A stretch of 48,300 nt of DNA. Source: Burkholderiales bacterium. GTDB lineage: Bacteria > Pseudomonadota > Gammaproteobacteria > Burkholderiales > Burkholderiaceae_C. This document shows positions 37,852 through 46,771 of this stretch, piece after piece (position 1 is the first letter of the stretch; each line of letters starts with the position of its first letter). The stretch covers positions 1 through 48,300 of the forward strand of contig JAFKGE010000042.1 in NCBI GenBank assembly GCA_017307865.1. The letters are read 5' to 3'. The position numbers and the translations under genes were made by a program. A model generated the notes under the pieces. That model ran no database searches, was not told where the DNA came from, and was given only the letters and a program-made list of their open reading frames with translations.

Positions 37852-38880
37852 ATGTCCGCCCACAAGGAACGCTTTGCCGACAAGATGGAACTGCCGCCGG
37901 CCACGCCGCAGCCCAACATCTACCCGCTGTCGTGGCACAGCAAGACCAAGAAGCTGCAGGAGGTGTGGGAAGCCTCGCTGCGCGAGGCCTGGGAGCCCGA
38001 GAAGCTGCCCTGGGACACGCTGGACGTGGACAGCTATTCGTGGGAAGAGCGCGAATCCATCGCCTACTGGTGGACGCTGCTGTCGGTGTTCGACGCCTCG
38101 GCGCCGCCGGTGTTCGCCGAAGCGCTGATCAAGACCTACGAGGTGCACGAGGAAGACCCGGTGCGCAAGTGCTTCTTCTCGGTCACGCGCGACGAGCAGA
38201 ACCACGAGATCATGTGCGGCCAGGCCATCACGCGCATGCTGGGCCACCCCGACCCGCTGAGCTACCAGCCCAAGACCGAGCTGGGCCGGCGCCTGCAGAA
38301 AAACGCCCAGTGGCTGTACTTCAACGGCGGGCGCTACTGGACGGGCTACAAGCAGGCCGTGCCCAGGTACGACCTGGCGGTGCTGTTCAGCTCCTTCCTG
38401 ATGGGCGAGATCGCGGCGGCCACCATCTTCAAGCAGATGTACGAGAGCGCGCGCGAGCCGGTGTTCAAGGAAGCGTTCAAGAACATCGGCCGCGACGAGG
38501 GCCGCCACATGGCGATCTGCATGGCCGTGATGGAGCGCGACTACCCGGGCCTGAAGGACGCCGACAAGGCCATCGTCACCAAGCAGATCCGCGCCGGCTA
38601 CCTGTTTTTGTCGGCCGTGCTGTTCGAGCCGCCGATGGAGTTCTGGGACCTGCCGGCCGACTTCATCGACAACCAGCGCGAGGCCGAGGAAGTGGCGCGC
38701 GGCGCGGGTTTCGGCATCCCCAGCTACGAGATGAAGAAGGAAAACTGGCGCAACGCCATCATCAACCTCAAGGGCGTGCTGGACCGCTACGACATCCCGT
38801 TCCCGGCGATTCCCGAGGTGGGCATCACCGGCCAGGAAGTGTCGGACGCCGACATGGACGACATCATCCCGGTGTTCTGA
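37852..38880 (+). CDS. Ferritin-like diiron oxygenase (R2-like), substrate unknown
   Basis: 342 residues, mainly helical. The diiron ligands can be laid out as E90 (or E97), E115-x-x-H118 (TRDEQNHE), E186 (LMGEIAAATIF) and E216-x-x-H219 (GRDEGRHMAI), the ribonucleotide-reductase-small-subunit-like pattern. No radical-transfer features of class I R2 were recognised, and no large reductase subunit is nearby. The next gene, 4 bp downstream, is a ferredoxin reductase, so this is probably a two-component oxygenase. It diverges from paaABCDE, suggesting an aromatic or acyl-CoA substrate. I do not recognise a named enzyme. ATG 37852 follows caggagacccgc. Confidence 0.85.
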   Translation: MSAHKERFADKMELPPATPQPNIYPLSWHSKTKKLQEVWEASLREAWEPEKLPWDTLDVDSYSWEERESIAYWWTLLSVFDASAPPVFAEALIKTYEVHEEDPVRKCFFSVTRDEQNHEIMCGQAITRMLGHPDPLSYQPKTELGRRLQKNAQWLYFNGGRYWTGYKQAVPRYDLAVLFSSFLMGEIAAATIFKQMYESAREPVFKEAFKNIGRDEGRHMAICMAVMERDYPGLKDADKAIVTKQIRAGYLFLSAVLFEPPMEFWDLPADFIDNQREAEEVARGAGFGIPSYEMKKENWRNAIINLKGVLDRYDIPFPAIPEVGITGQEVSDADMDDIIPVF

Positions 38881-38884
38881 CGAC

Positions 38885-39937
38885 ATGTCGCGCGTCACCA
38901 TCCAGCCCTCGGGCAAAAGTGTCGAGGTCGCCGCCGGCGACACCGTGCTGATGGCGCTGGAAAAGGCCGGCTACGCCCTGCCCAACAACTGCCGCGCCGG
39001 CGCCTGCGGCGAGTGCAAGGTCAAGGTGCTGGCGGGCGAGTACGACCAGGGCATGGTGCTGGACATGGCGCTGTCGCACGAGGAGCGCTGCGACGGCTTC
39101 GGCCTGATGTGCATGGCCAAGCCGACCACCGACGAGCTGGTGATCGAATGGGGCACGGCCGACGCGCGGCCCAAGCTGTTTCCGCCGCGCGAGAACGCGC
39201 TGTTCGTCGTCACCGACAAGCGCCCGGTGGCCGCGCGCGCCATCGAGCTGCACCTGCGCCCGGTGGGCCAGCCGATCCGCTACTGGCCGGGCCAGTACGT
39301 GACCGTGGGCGATCCGTGCGGCGGCGTGCCGGCGCGGGCTTATTCGATCAGCAACGCGCCGCGCCCCGACGGCGAGCTGGTGCTGCAGGTGGCGCGCGCC
39401 GACGGCGGCCTGACCAGCGCCTGGATCCACGACCGGCTGGCGGTGGGCGAGAGCATCAAGATCAGCGGCGCCTACGGCACCTTCATCGGCGATCCGGCCG
39501 TGGACACGCCGGTGCTGTGCCTGGCCGCCGGCACCGGCCTGGCACCCATCCTGGCGCTGACCGAGGCGGCGCTGCGGCGCGGCTTTCGCAAGCCCGTCAT
39601 GCTGCTGCTGTCGGCGCGCACGCGCGAGGACGCCTACGCCCAGGGCCTGATGGCCTGGTGGCGCACCAAGCACCGCAACTTCGACTATCGTGTCACGCTC
39701 ACGCGCGAGCAGGCCGAGGGCTTTCTGCACGGCCGCGTCGACGCCGTGCTGCCCGGCCTGCTGCCCAACCTGGCCAGGCACACGGTGTTCGCCGCCGGCA
39801 GTCCGGAGTTCACGGCCAGCTGCGTGGAGACGGCCAAGGCGCTGGGCGCCGGCGCCGACATGATCTACACCGAAGGATTTTTCGCCATGCAGCAACCCAC
39901 CGTCGCCGACCGCGAGCACCTGTTGCCCCATCCATGA
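38885..39937 (+). CDS. Ferredoxin-NAD(P) reductase, probable partner of the diiron oxygenase
   Basis: 350 residues. An N-terminal plant-type 2Fe-2S domain with C36, C41, C44 and C76 (NNCRAGACGECKVKV and LMCMAKP) precedes an FAD domain with RAYSISNAPRP and an NAD domain with CLAAGTGLAPILAL. The domain order (ferredoxin first) is the reverse of PaaE, so the two are not recent duplicates. It should shuttle electrons from NAD(P)H to the diiron protein encoded 4 bp upstream. Confidence 0.93.
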   Translation: MSRVTIQPSGKSVEVAAGDTVLMALEKAGYALPNNCRAGACGECKVKVLAGEYDQGMVLDMALSHEERCDGFGLMCMAKPTTDELVIEWGTADARPKLFPPRENALFVVTDKRPVAARAIELHLRPVGQPIRYWPGQYVTVGDPCGGVPARAYSISNAPRPDGELVLQVARADGGLTSAWIHDRLAVGESIKISGAYGTFIGDPAVDTPVLCLAAGTGLAPILALTEAALRRGFRKPVMLLLSARTREDAYAQGLMAWWRTKHRNFDYRVTLTREQAEGFLHGRVDAVLPGLLPNLARHTVFAAGSPEFTASCVETAKALGAGADMIYTEGFFAMQQPTVADREHLLPHP

Positions 39938-39995
39938 GCGCGCCGGGCCGCTCCCAAGCGCGAATCCCGCAGCGCGCAGCGCGGAGGGTCGTCCA

Positions 39996-40985
39996 GTGAG
40001 GCGCACCGCCGCGTCGGCCGCCGAGCTGGCGCGCGCGCGCATCGACGCGCACCGCCAGCAAAGCCGCGTGCGCGCCGGCGCGCTCATCATTTCGCTGTTC
40101 GGCGATGCCGTGGCGCCGCGCGGCGGCCGGCTGTGGGTGGGCAGCCTGATCCGCCTGCTGCAGCCGCTGGGCATCGACGAGCGCCTGGTGCGCACCGCCG
40201 TCTCGCGCCTGGCCAAGCAGGCCTGGCTGCGCATCGAGTCGCATGGCCGGCGCGCCGACTACCTGCTGACCGAGGCCGGCCAGCGGCGTTTCGAGGAGGC
40301 CTCGCGCACCATCTACGCCGCCCAGCCGCGCGCCTGGGACGGGCGCTGGCGCCTGCTGCTGCTGGTGCGCGAGCTGCACGCCAAGGCGCGCGAGCCGCTG
40401 CGCCGCGCGCTGGCGTGGCAGGGCTTCGGCCAGCTGGGGGCGGACTGCTTCGTCCACCCCGGCGCCGATCTGGGCGAGGCGCTGCAGGCCCTGGTCACGG
40501 AGGGCCTGGCCGAGGCGCCGGCGCAGCTGCTGCCCCTGCTGGCCAGCGACGCGCGCCACGGCTTGGGCCAGAGCGACGCCGAACTGGTGCGCCGCGCCTG
40601 GAATCTGGATGAGCTGGCCCAGGCCTACAGCCGCTTCGACGCCGACTATGGCCCCATCGCGCGCGCGCTGCAGGCCGACGAAGTGGGCCAGGCCATCACG
40701 CCGGAAGACGCCTTCCTGCTGCGCACCTTGCTGATCCACGACTGGCGGCGCCTGCTGCTGCGCGACCCGGAGCTGCCCGACGTGCTGCTGCCGGCCGGCT
40801 GGCCCGGCCGCGCGGCGCGCCAGCTCACGCGCGAGCTGTATCGGCGCCTGCTGGCGCCGTCCGAGCGGCATCTGGACGCGCTGCTGCAGCGCGCCGACGG
40901 GCAGCCGCTGCCGCCGCCCGACGCCGCCAGCCGGCAGCGCTTCGGCGGCGCCCGCGGTGGTGCTCAGCCGGCGTCCACCGTGTAG
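39996..40985 (+). CDS. PaaX-family transcriptional regulator
   Basis: 329 residues from GTG 39996, with ggagggtcgtcca upstream. The N-terminal winged helix (RAGALIISLFGDAVAPRGGR, LWVGSLIRLLQPLGIDERLV, RTAVSRLAKQAWL) and C-terminal PaaX domain are clear. PaaX in E. coli represses phenylacetate genes and is relieved by phenylacetyl-CoA. Here the gene sits behind the oxygenase/reductase pair and may control that pair, paaABCDE or both. Its last 22 bp overlap the convergent rlmJ. Confidence 0.9.
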   Translation: MRRTAASAAELARARIDAHRQQSRVRAGALIISLFGDAVAPRGGRLWVGSLIRLLQPLGIDERLVRTAVSRLAKQAWLRIESHGRRADYLLTEAGQRRFEEASRTIYAAQPRAWDGRWRLLLLVRELHAKAREPLRRALAWQGFGQLGADCFVHPGADLGEALQALVTEGLAEAPAQLLPLLASDARHGLGQSDAELVRRAWNLDELAQAYSRFDADYGPIARALQADEVGQAITPEDAFLLRTLLIHDWRRLLLRDPELPDVLLPAGWPGRAARQLTRELYRRLLAPSERHLDALLQRADGQPLPPPDAASRQRFGGARGGAQPASTV

Positions 40986-41926
40986 CCCTGTCCGCGGCCG
41001 CGGCCCAGAACCTGCACCACGGCGGGCAAGGCGTCGCGCAGTGCGGGGGCCAGGGTGTGCGGCGGGTTGATGACGAACATGCCGCTGGCGCTCAGGCCGG
41101 GCGCGCCGCCAGGCGGCACGCCGATGTGCAACGTGGCGTGCAGCCAGTCGCGCCCGGCCTGCTGCGCCAGCGTTTTCAGGCGGCGCGGCAGGGCGTGCGC
41201 CTCGGGCCGCGCGATGATGGGGTACCAGACCGCATAGACGCCGGTCACGAAGCGCTTGAGACCGTCTTGCACGGCGGCAGCCACCTTGGCGTAGTCGCTC
41301 TTGATTTCGTAGCTTGGGTCGATCAGCACCAGCGCGCGGCGCGAGCCGCCGGCGGCCGCCGGGGGCGGCAGCAGCGCCTTCAGCGCGGCAAAGCCGTCCT
41401 CGCGCGCCATGCTCACCTGGCGGCCGGCGCCCAGCTGCGCCACGTGCGCCTGCAGCGCCTGCCAGTCGGTGGGGTGCAGCTCGAACAGGCGCAGGCGGTC
41501 GTGCACGGCGGCGCGCCCGGGCTCGCTCATCAGCGCATGCAGGATCAGCGGCGAGCCCGGGTAGACCTTCCAGGCCGCGCCCGGCGCCGCGCTGCGGTTG
41601 AAGCCGGCGATCAAGCGCAGGTAGTCCTGCAGGATGTTCGCTTCTGAATCAATAGCTGCTTGCGCTTGATCCACGCCGGCTGCAGCCACATTTGTCTTGA
41701 AATCGGTCGCCAGCGCCGCCTGCAGCCGCGCAATGCCCGCCAGCGCCTCGCCCGAGGTCTGCGCCGCCTGGTCGTCCAGGCGGTAGATGCCGGCGCCGGC
41801 GTGGGTGTCGATCAGCGTCAGCGCCCCGCTTTTTTGCATCAGGTGGCGCGCGGTGGCGATCAGCACGAGGTGCTTGAGCACGTCGGCGTGGTTGCCGGCG
41901 TGAAAGGCGTGGCGATAGCTGAACAT
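40964..41926 (-). CDS. rlmJ: 23S rRNA (adenine-2030-N6)-methyltransferase RlmJ
   Basis: 320 residues beginning MFSYRHAFHAGNHADVLKHL. The SAM site is LIDTHAGAGIY. The catalytic motif reads DPSYE where E. coli has DPPYE. VWYPI and SASGMFVINPP follow. Residues 76-94 (KTNVAAAGVDQAQAAIDSE) are encoded by a family 1 repeat, placed between the SAM-binding motif and the helical RNA-binding part. The frame is intact. Confidence 0.95.
   Translation of the reverse strand: MFSYRHAFHAGNHADVLKHLVLIATARHLMQKSGALTLIDTHAGAGIYRLDDQAAQTSGEALAGIARLQAALATDFKTNVAAAGVDQAQAAIDSEANILQDYLRLIAGFNRSAAPGAAWKVYPGSPLILHALMSEPGRAAVHDRLRLFELHPTDWQALQAHVAQLGAGRQVSMAREDGFAALKALLPPPAAAGGSRRALVLIDPSYEIKSDYAKVAAAVQDGLKRFVTGVYAVWYPIIARPEAHALPRRLKTLAQQAGRDWLHATLHIGVPPGGAPGLSASGMFVINPPHTLAPALRDALPAVVQVLGRGRGQGYTVDAG
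41645..41700 (+). repeat. Family 1 palindromic repeat inside rlmJ
   Basis: gaatcaatagctgcttgcgc, then ttgatccacgccggctgcag and ccacatttgt. The outer stem gctgc/gcagc is kept. It lies antisense to the gene, in frame. Confidence 0.82.
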
Positions 41927-41967
41927 GGGGGCGATGGTAGCCGGGCCGGGCGGGCCTCGCCGGCGCC

Positions 41968-41996
41968 TTGGCCAGCGCTGAAAAACCGGTTAAAAT
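41968..41996 (+). promoter_or_regulatory. Promoter of rplM-rpsI
   Basis: TTGGCC (41968-41973) and TAAAAT (41991-41996) with a 17-bp spacer. The leader of about 120 nt to rplM is rich in short inverted repeats (for example gcggccccgcggc) and could carry ribosomal-protein feedback, which is not proven. Confidence 0.7.
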
Positions 41997-42122
41997 GCTC
42001 GGCTTTGCAGCGATTTGCGGCCCCGCGGCAAAAGCAATACCACCACCTAAGAGGCTCCCGTCCTAGAGGAGCACCGACCGTGGAAAAGGGCCGACCAAAC
42101 CAGCTTCCCTCAAGGAAAACTC

Positions 42123-42551
42123 ATGAAAACGTTCAGCGCGAAACCCGCTGACGTGACGCACGAGTGGTTTGTGATTGACGCGACCGACAAGGTCCTCGGA
42201 CGGGTAGCCAGCGAAGTTGCCCTCCGTCTGCGCGGCAAGCACAAGGCCATTTACACGCCTCACGTCGATACCGGCGACTTCATCGTGGTCGTCAACGCGG
42301 CCAAGCTCCGCGTCACCGGCGCGAAAGAGCTCGACAAGAAATACTACCGCCACACCGGCTACCCGGGCGGCATCCGCGAAACCAATTTCCGCGACATGCA
42401 GGCCAAGCACCCCGGCCGCGCGCTGGAAAAGGCCGTCAAGGGCATGCTGCCCAAGGGCCCGCTGGGTTACGCCATGATCAAGAAGCTGAAGGTGTACGGC
42501 GGCGCCGAGCACCCGCACAGCGCCCAGCAGCCCAAGGCGCTGGAAGTCTAA
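42123..42551 (+). CDS. rplM: 50S ribosomal protein L13
   Basis: 142 residues beginning [38 protein letters not shown] and [19 protein letters not shown] are diagnostic. Paired with rpsI, 9 bp apart, as in nearly all bacteria. Confidence 0.98.
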   Translation: MKTFSAKPADVTHEWFVIDATDKVLGRVASEVALRLRGKHKAIYTPHVDTGDFIVVVNAAKLRVTGAKELDKKYYRHTGYPGGIRETNFRDMQAKHPGRALEKAVKGMLPKGPLGYAMIKKLKVYGGAEHPHSAQQPKALEV

Positions 42552-42560
42552 GGAGCCGAG

Positions 42561-42953
42561 ATGATTGGTGAATGGAACAATGGCACCGGCCGTCGCAAGT
42601 CCAGCGTCGCCCGCGTGTTTCTGAAAAAGGGCAGCGGCAAGATCACGGTCAATGGCAAGTCCATCGAAGAGTTCTTCGGCCGCCAGACCTCGATCATGAT
42701 CTGCAAGCAGCCGCTGGTGCTGACCGAGCATGTCGAGACCTTCGACATCCAGGTCAACGTCGCCGGCGGCGGCGAATCGGGCCAGGCCGGCGCGGTGCGT
42801 CACGGCATCACCCGCGCGCTGATCGACTACGACGCCAACCTCAAGTCCCAGCTGTCGGCTGCCGGCTACGTCACGCGCGATGCGCGCGAGGTCGAGCGCA
42901 AGAAGGTCGGCCTGCACTCCGCGCGCCGCCGCAAGCAGTTCAGCAAGCGCTGA
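42561..42953 (+). CDS. rpsI: 30S ribosomal protein S9
   Basis: 130 residues. [20 protein letters not shown] at the N-terminus and the tail [16 protein letters not shown], whose terminal arginine-containing end contacts P-site tRNA. A terminator follows. Confidence 0.98.
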   Translation: MIGEWNNGTGRRKSSVARVFLKKGSGKITVNGKSIEEFFGRQTSIMICKQPLVLTEHVETFDIQVNVAGGGESGQAGAVRHGITRALIDYDANLKSQLSAAGYVTRDAREVERKKVGLHSARRRKQFSKR

Positions 42954-42981
42954 TCGAGCCCGCGGGGCCTGCGCCCATCCA

Positions 42982-43020
42982 CCGCGCCTGCCCGCATGGG
43001 TCGGCGCGGTTTCTTTTTTT
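42982..43020 (+). terminator. Intrinsic terminator after rpsI
   Basis: ccgcgcc / ggcgcgg outer stem with an inner gccc-gcat-gggt stem, followed by tttcttttttt. Confidence 0.9.
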
Positions 43021-43072
43021 GGGCCTGCCGGGCGCTCGTGGTAAAAGTAGCCCATCTCACGAGGAGCGTTTC

Positions 43073-43534
43073 ATGTTGGGTATCAACAAGAAGCAGGCGC
43101 CACCCGCCGTTCGCAGCGCCATCGGCGCCGGCATGCAGGTCAGCGGGCGCTGCAGCTTTCAGGACGGCCTGCAGATCGAAGGCACGGTGCTGGGCGACGT
43201 GACGGGCGACGAAGGCGCGCCCAGCATGCTGCTGGTCCACGAGGGCGGTCGAGTGGAAGGCGCCATCAGCGCCGACCACATCGTCGTCGCCGGCCTGGTC
43301 GTCGGGCCGGTGCTGGCGCGCGAGCGGCTGGAACTGCTGGCCAGCGGTCGCATCGAAGGCGATGTGCGCTACAAGACGCTGGAGATGCAGCCCGGCGCCG
43401 TGGTGGCCGGCCAATTGCAGCCCCAGGTTACGCCGCCCCCGGTGCGCGAGCTGCCGGCGCCGGTGGAGCCCGCGGCACCCGAGGCCGCGCCCATCGAGCC
43501 GACCTTCGAGTTGCGCCCCGACAAAACCGAGTAA
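43073..43534 (+). CDS. Bactofilin-family cytoskeletal protein
   Basis: 153 residues. The bactofilin beta-helix core is seen in the repeated short strands GRCSFQDGLQIEGTVLGDVT, GGRVEGAISADHIVVAG, GRIEGDVRYKTLEMQPGA, with disordered N-terminal and Pro-rich C-terminal tails. Bactofilins polymerise without nucleotide and position cell-wall or polar factors. A gaggag ribosome site precedes ATG 43073. It lies between rpsI and erpA. Confidence 0.9.
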   Translation: MLGINKKQAPPAVRSAIGAGMQVSGRCSFQDGLQIEGTVLGDVTGDEGAPSMLLVHEGGRVEGAISADHIVVAGLVVGPVLARERLELLASGRIEGDVRYKTLEMQPGAVVAGQLQPQVTPPPVRELPAPVEPAAPEAAPIEPTFELRPDKTE

Positions 43535-43558
43535 GTCTTACACTTGTTCCCTCTGTCC

Positions 43559-43942
43559 ATGCCCGAACCCGCCATGAATGCCGCCACATCCGAATCCACC
43601 CTCGCCATGCCCGACCCGCTGGTGTTCACCGACGCCGCGGCCTCCAAGGTCGCCGCGCTGGTGGCCGAAGAGGGCAACCCCGAGCTGAAGCTGCGCGTGT
43701 TCGTGCAGGGCGGCGGCTGCTCGGGCTTTCAATACGGCTTCACCTTCGACGAGCAGGTCAACGACGACGACACGGTGATGCGCAAGAACGGCGTGTCCCT
43801 GCTGATCGACGCCATGAGCTACCAGTACCTGGTGGGCGCCGAGATCGACTACAAGGACGACCTGAACGGCGCGCAGTTCGTCATCCGCAACCCCAACGCC
43901 TCGACCACCTGCGGCTGCGGTTCCTCGTTCACCACCGATTGA
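43559..43942 (+). CDS. erpA: Iron-sulfur cluster insertion protein ErpA
   Basis: 127 residues. An A-type carrier with the three cluster-binding cysteines: C54 in [11 protein letters not shown], and C118 and C120 in TTCGCGSSF. It hands Fe-S clusters to apo-proteins such as those of isoprenoid synthesis and respiration. The start is uncertain: ATG 43559, ATG 43574 or TTG 43544. None has a good ribosome site. Confidence 0.94.
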   Translation: MPEPAMNAATSESTLAMPDPLVFTDAAASKVAALVAEEGNPELKLRVFVQGGGCSGFQYGFTFDEQVNDDDTVMRKNGVSLLIDAMSYQYLVGAEIDYKDDLNGAQFVIRNPNASTTCGCGSSFTTD

Positions 43943-43955
43943 ACCGTCGACCGGC

Positions 43956-43991
43956 CAACAAAAAAGCGCCCTCAGCGGCGCTTTTTTGTTG
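43956..43991. terminator. Bidirectional terminator between erpA and the M23 peptidase gene
   Basis: A 15-bp perfect inverted repeat, caacaaaaaagcgcc with ggcgcttttttgttg, and a 6-nt loop. A-run and T-run flank both sides, so it can stop both convergent transcripts. Confidence 0.92.
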
Positions 43992-44008
43992 CGGGAAGAA
44001 AGAGGGCT

Positions 44009-45337
44009 TTACTGGAACGGGCTGCCCTGAATCTGGCCGGCCGCCGCCAGCTGCTGCTGCATGCTGGTCGACAGCTTGGCGAAGGCCGCGCGGGCCGCGG
44101 CGGGCACCGGCGGGGTCTCGCGCTGCTCGGCCATCACTTCCTGCGGGTCGACCGGCTCGTTGTTGACGCGGAACTCGAAGTGCAGGTGCGGCCCGGTGGC
44201 CACGCCGGTGGAGCCCACCTCGCCGATTTTCACGCCCTGCTGCACCTTCTGGCCCTCGCGCACGTCGATGCGCGACAGGTGGCCGTAGACCGTGGTGTCC
44301 CGCTGGTCGGTGTGCTGGATGTAGATGACGTTGCCGTAGCCGCGCTGCACGCCGGCGAACTCGACCGTGCCGTCGCCGACCGCCCGCACCGGGGTGCCGG
44401 TGGGCGCGCCGAAGTCGACCCCGGTGTGGCCGCGCATGTCGCCGGACAGCGGGTGGCGGCGCATGCCGAAGGCGCTGGTCACGCGGGTGAAGGCCAGCGG
44501 CTCGATCAAATAGGCCTTGCGCAGGCTCTGGCCGTCGAAGTCGAAATAGGCGCCGGTGTCGCTGCCTTCGGCCTGGAACCACACCGCGTCCTGCGTCTTG
44601 CCGCGGTTGACGAACTCGGCGCTCAGGATGCGGCCGGTCTTGAGGGGCTCGCCGTCCGCCTCGAGCGCTTCATAGACGATCGAGAAGCGGTCGCCCCGGC
44701 GCAGGCCGCGGCGAAAGTCGATGCTGGACTCGAACACCTCGGTGAGCTGCCGCGCCACGCTGTCGGGAATGCCGGCCGCATCGGTGGCGGCAAACAGGGT
44801 GCTGCCGATGGTGCCGCTGGACAGGCGTTGCGTGGCCACCAGCGGCGCCGTTTCGATGCGGGCGCTGAAGTCGCTGCCCTGCTTTTGCACCACCAGGCGC
44901 TTGAACTGGCGGTCGTTGTCGCCATCCAGCCAGTGCGTGCGCAGCTGCAGCAGGCCCTGGCGGTCGTCGGCCTCGGCGGTGACCGTGCGGCCGGTGGTGC
45001 CGCGGCCGAACACGGCCTTCCAGGCGGTTTCGTTGCGGCGCAGGAAGGCGGCGGCGCTCGGGTCGGCAATGCCCAGGCGCTTGAGCAGGGCCTCGGGCGT
45101 GTCGGCGGCGCGCGTGGTCTCGCTGCGATACAGGGTGAAGCTGAAGTTGTCGAGCTGTTCGAACTGGGCCGCCACGGCCTCGGGGCTGACCGACTCGGTC
45201 ACCAGGCGCAGCGGGTCGGTGGGAGCGGCGTTGGCGCCCAGCGAGGCGACGGCGTAAGCGCCACCGCCGGTGGACAGCAAGAGGGCGGCCAGGGCCGCCA
45301 CGATGCGCCTGGGATGACGATGGATGAAGTCGGCCAT
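44009..45337 (-). CDS. M23-family murein endopeptidase, membrane-anchored (MepM-like)
   Basis: 442 residues from ATG 45337 (the frame stays open to 45379). An N-terminal basic HRHPRR stretch and transmembrane/signal segment are followed by a helical and mixed region. The C-terminal LytM domain has the zinc ligands in RGHTGVDFGAPTGTP and GPHLHFEF. YGHLSRIDVREGQKV is typical. It cuts peptide cross-links in peptidoglycan. It is divergent from tyrS, a common arrangement in betaproteobacteria. The start choice is uncertain. Confidence 0.92.
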   Translation of the reverse strand: MADFIHRHPRRIVAALAALLLSTGGGAYAVASLGANAAPTDPLRLVTESVSPEAVAAQFEQLDNFSFTLYRSETTRAADTPEALLKRLGIADPSAAAFLRRNETAWKAVFGRGTTGRTVTAEADDRQGLLQLRTHWLDGDNDRQFKRLVVQKQGSDFSARIETAPLVATQRLSSGTIGSTLFAATDAAGIPDSVARQLTEVFESSIDFRRGLRRGDRFSIVYEALEADGEPLKTGRILSAEFVNRGKTQDAVWFQAEGSDTGAYFDFDGQSLRKAYLIEPLAFTRVTSAFGMRRHPLSGDMRGHTGVDFGAPTGTPVRAVGDGTVEFAGVQRGYGNVIYIQHTDQRDTTVYGHLSRIDVREGQKVQQGVKIGEVGSTGVATGPHLHFEFRVNNEPVDPQEVMAEQRETPPVPAAARAAFAKLSTSMQQQLAAAGQIQGSPFQ

Positions 45338-45510
45338 CGCCAAACCAGAGGAGATCAATTCTTGCTTCACGCGCAGCAAATTCCGGGAGTGGGGGGTGCC
45401 AGAATCCGACCGGCATTCTGGCGATGGCGCTCAAGAACTGAGCGGGCCCCTAAAATCAGGCTCAGCGCCCGAGTATATCGACGTACCCGCCGGCCCACAA
45501 GCGATTTCTG

Positions 45511-46746
45511 ATGAATATTGATACAAAAGTAACCAACGCACCCATTTCGGATGCCGTGCGCGAGGCCATGGCCATCAGCCTGCGCGGCGTCGACGAGTTG
45601 CTGCCGCAGGCCGACTGGCAGGCCAAGCTGCAGCGCGCCGAGCAGAGCGGCCAGCCGCTGCGCATCAAGCTGGGGCTGGACCCGACGGCGCCCGACATCC
45701 ACCTGGGTCACACGGTGGTGCTCAACAAGATGCGCCAGCTGCAGGACCTGGGGCACCAGGTGATCTTCCTGATCGGCGACTTCACCAGCCTGATCGGCGA
45801 CCCGTCCGGGCGCAACAGCACGCGCCCGCCGCTGACGGTCGAGCAGATTCGCGCCAACGCCGAGACCTACTTCGCCCAGGCCAAGCTGGTGCTGGACGAG
45901 TCCAAGACCGAGATTCGCTACAACAGCGAGTGGAGCGACCCGCTGGGCGCGCGCGGCATGATCGAGCTGGCGGCCAAGTACACCGTGGCGCGCATGATGG
46001 AGCGCGACGACTTCCACAAGCGCTTCAAGGCCGGGCAGTCGATCAGCGTGCACGAGTTCCTGTATCCGCTGATGCAGGGCTACGACTCGGTGGCGCTCAA
46101 GAGCGACCTGGAGCTGGGCGGCACCGATCAGAAGTTCAACCTGCTGGTGGGCCGCCACCTGCAGCAGGAATACGGCCAGGAGCCGCAGTGCATCCTGACC
46201 ATGCCGCTGCTGGAGGGGCTGGACGGCGTCGAGAAGATGTCCAAGAGCAAGGGCAACTACATCGGCATCTCCGAGCCGGCCAACACCATGTTCGCCAAGG
46301 TGCTGTCCATCAGCGACGAGCTGATGTGGCGCTGGTACACCCTGCTGTCGTTTCGCTCGCTGGCCGACATCGAGGCGCTGAAGGCCGAGGTGGCCGGCGG
46401 ACGCAACCCCAAGGACGCCAAGGTGCTGCTGGCGCGTGAGATCACCACGCGCTTTCACGGCGCGGCTGCGGCCGCCGCGGCCGAGCAGGACTTCGCCAAC
46501 CGCAGCCGGGGCGGCGTGCCCGACGAGATCCCCGCCGTGCGGCTGGCCGGCGCGCCGCTGGGCATCGGCCTGGTGCTCAAGCAGGCGGGCCTGGCGCCCT
46601 CCACCAGCGAGGCCAACCGCCTGATCGACGGCCACGGCGTGCGCGTCGACTCCAGCGTGGTGAGCGACAAGGGCCTGAAACTGGCCGCCGGCACCTACGT
46701 GGTGCAGGTGGGCAAGCGCAAGTTCGCGCGCGTGACCTTGGCTTGA
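45511..46746 (+). CDS. tyrS: Tyrosyl-tRNA synthetase
   Basis: 411 residues. A class I synthetase with HLGH at 64-67 (the HIGH motif) and KMSKSKGN at 242-249. The C-terminal S4 domain (about 345-411) includes [20 protein letters not shown]. It charges tRNA-Tyr. No T-box element is seen upstream. Confidence 0.97.
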   Translation: MNIDTKVTNAPISDAVREAMAISLRGVDELLPQADWQAKLQRAEQSGQPLRIKLGLDPTAPDIHLGHTVVLNKMRQLQDLGHQVIFLIGDFTSLIGDPSGRNSTRPPLTVEQIRANAETYFAQAKLVLDESKTEIRYNSEWSDPLGARGMIELAAKYTVARMMERDDFHKRFKAGQSISVHEFLYPLMQGYDSVALKSDLELGGTDQKFNLLVGRHLQQEYGQEPQCILTMPLLEGLDGVEKMSKSKGNYIGISEPANTMFAKVLSISDELMWRWYTLLSFRSLADIEALKAEVAGGRNPKDAKVLLAREITTRFHGAAAAAAAEQDFANRSRGGVPDEIPAVRLAGAPLGIGLVLKQAGLAPSTSEANRLIDGHGVRVDSSVVSDKGLKLAAGTYVVQVGKRKFARVTLA

Positions 46747-46771
46747 GCCGGCGCCGGCCGCGCATCACCGC

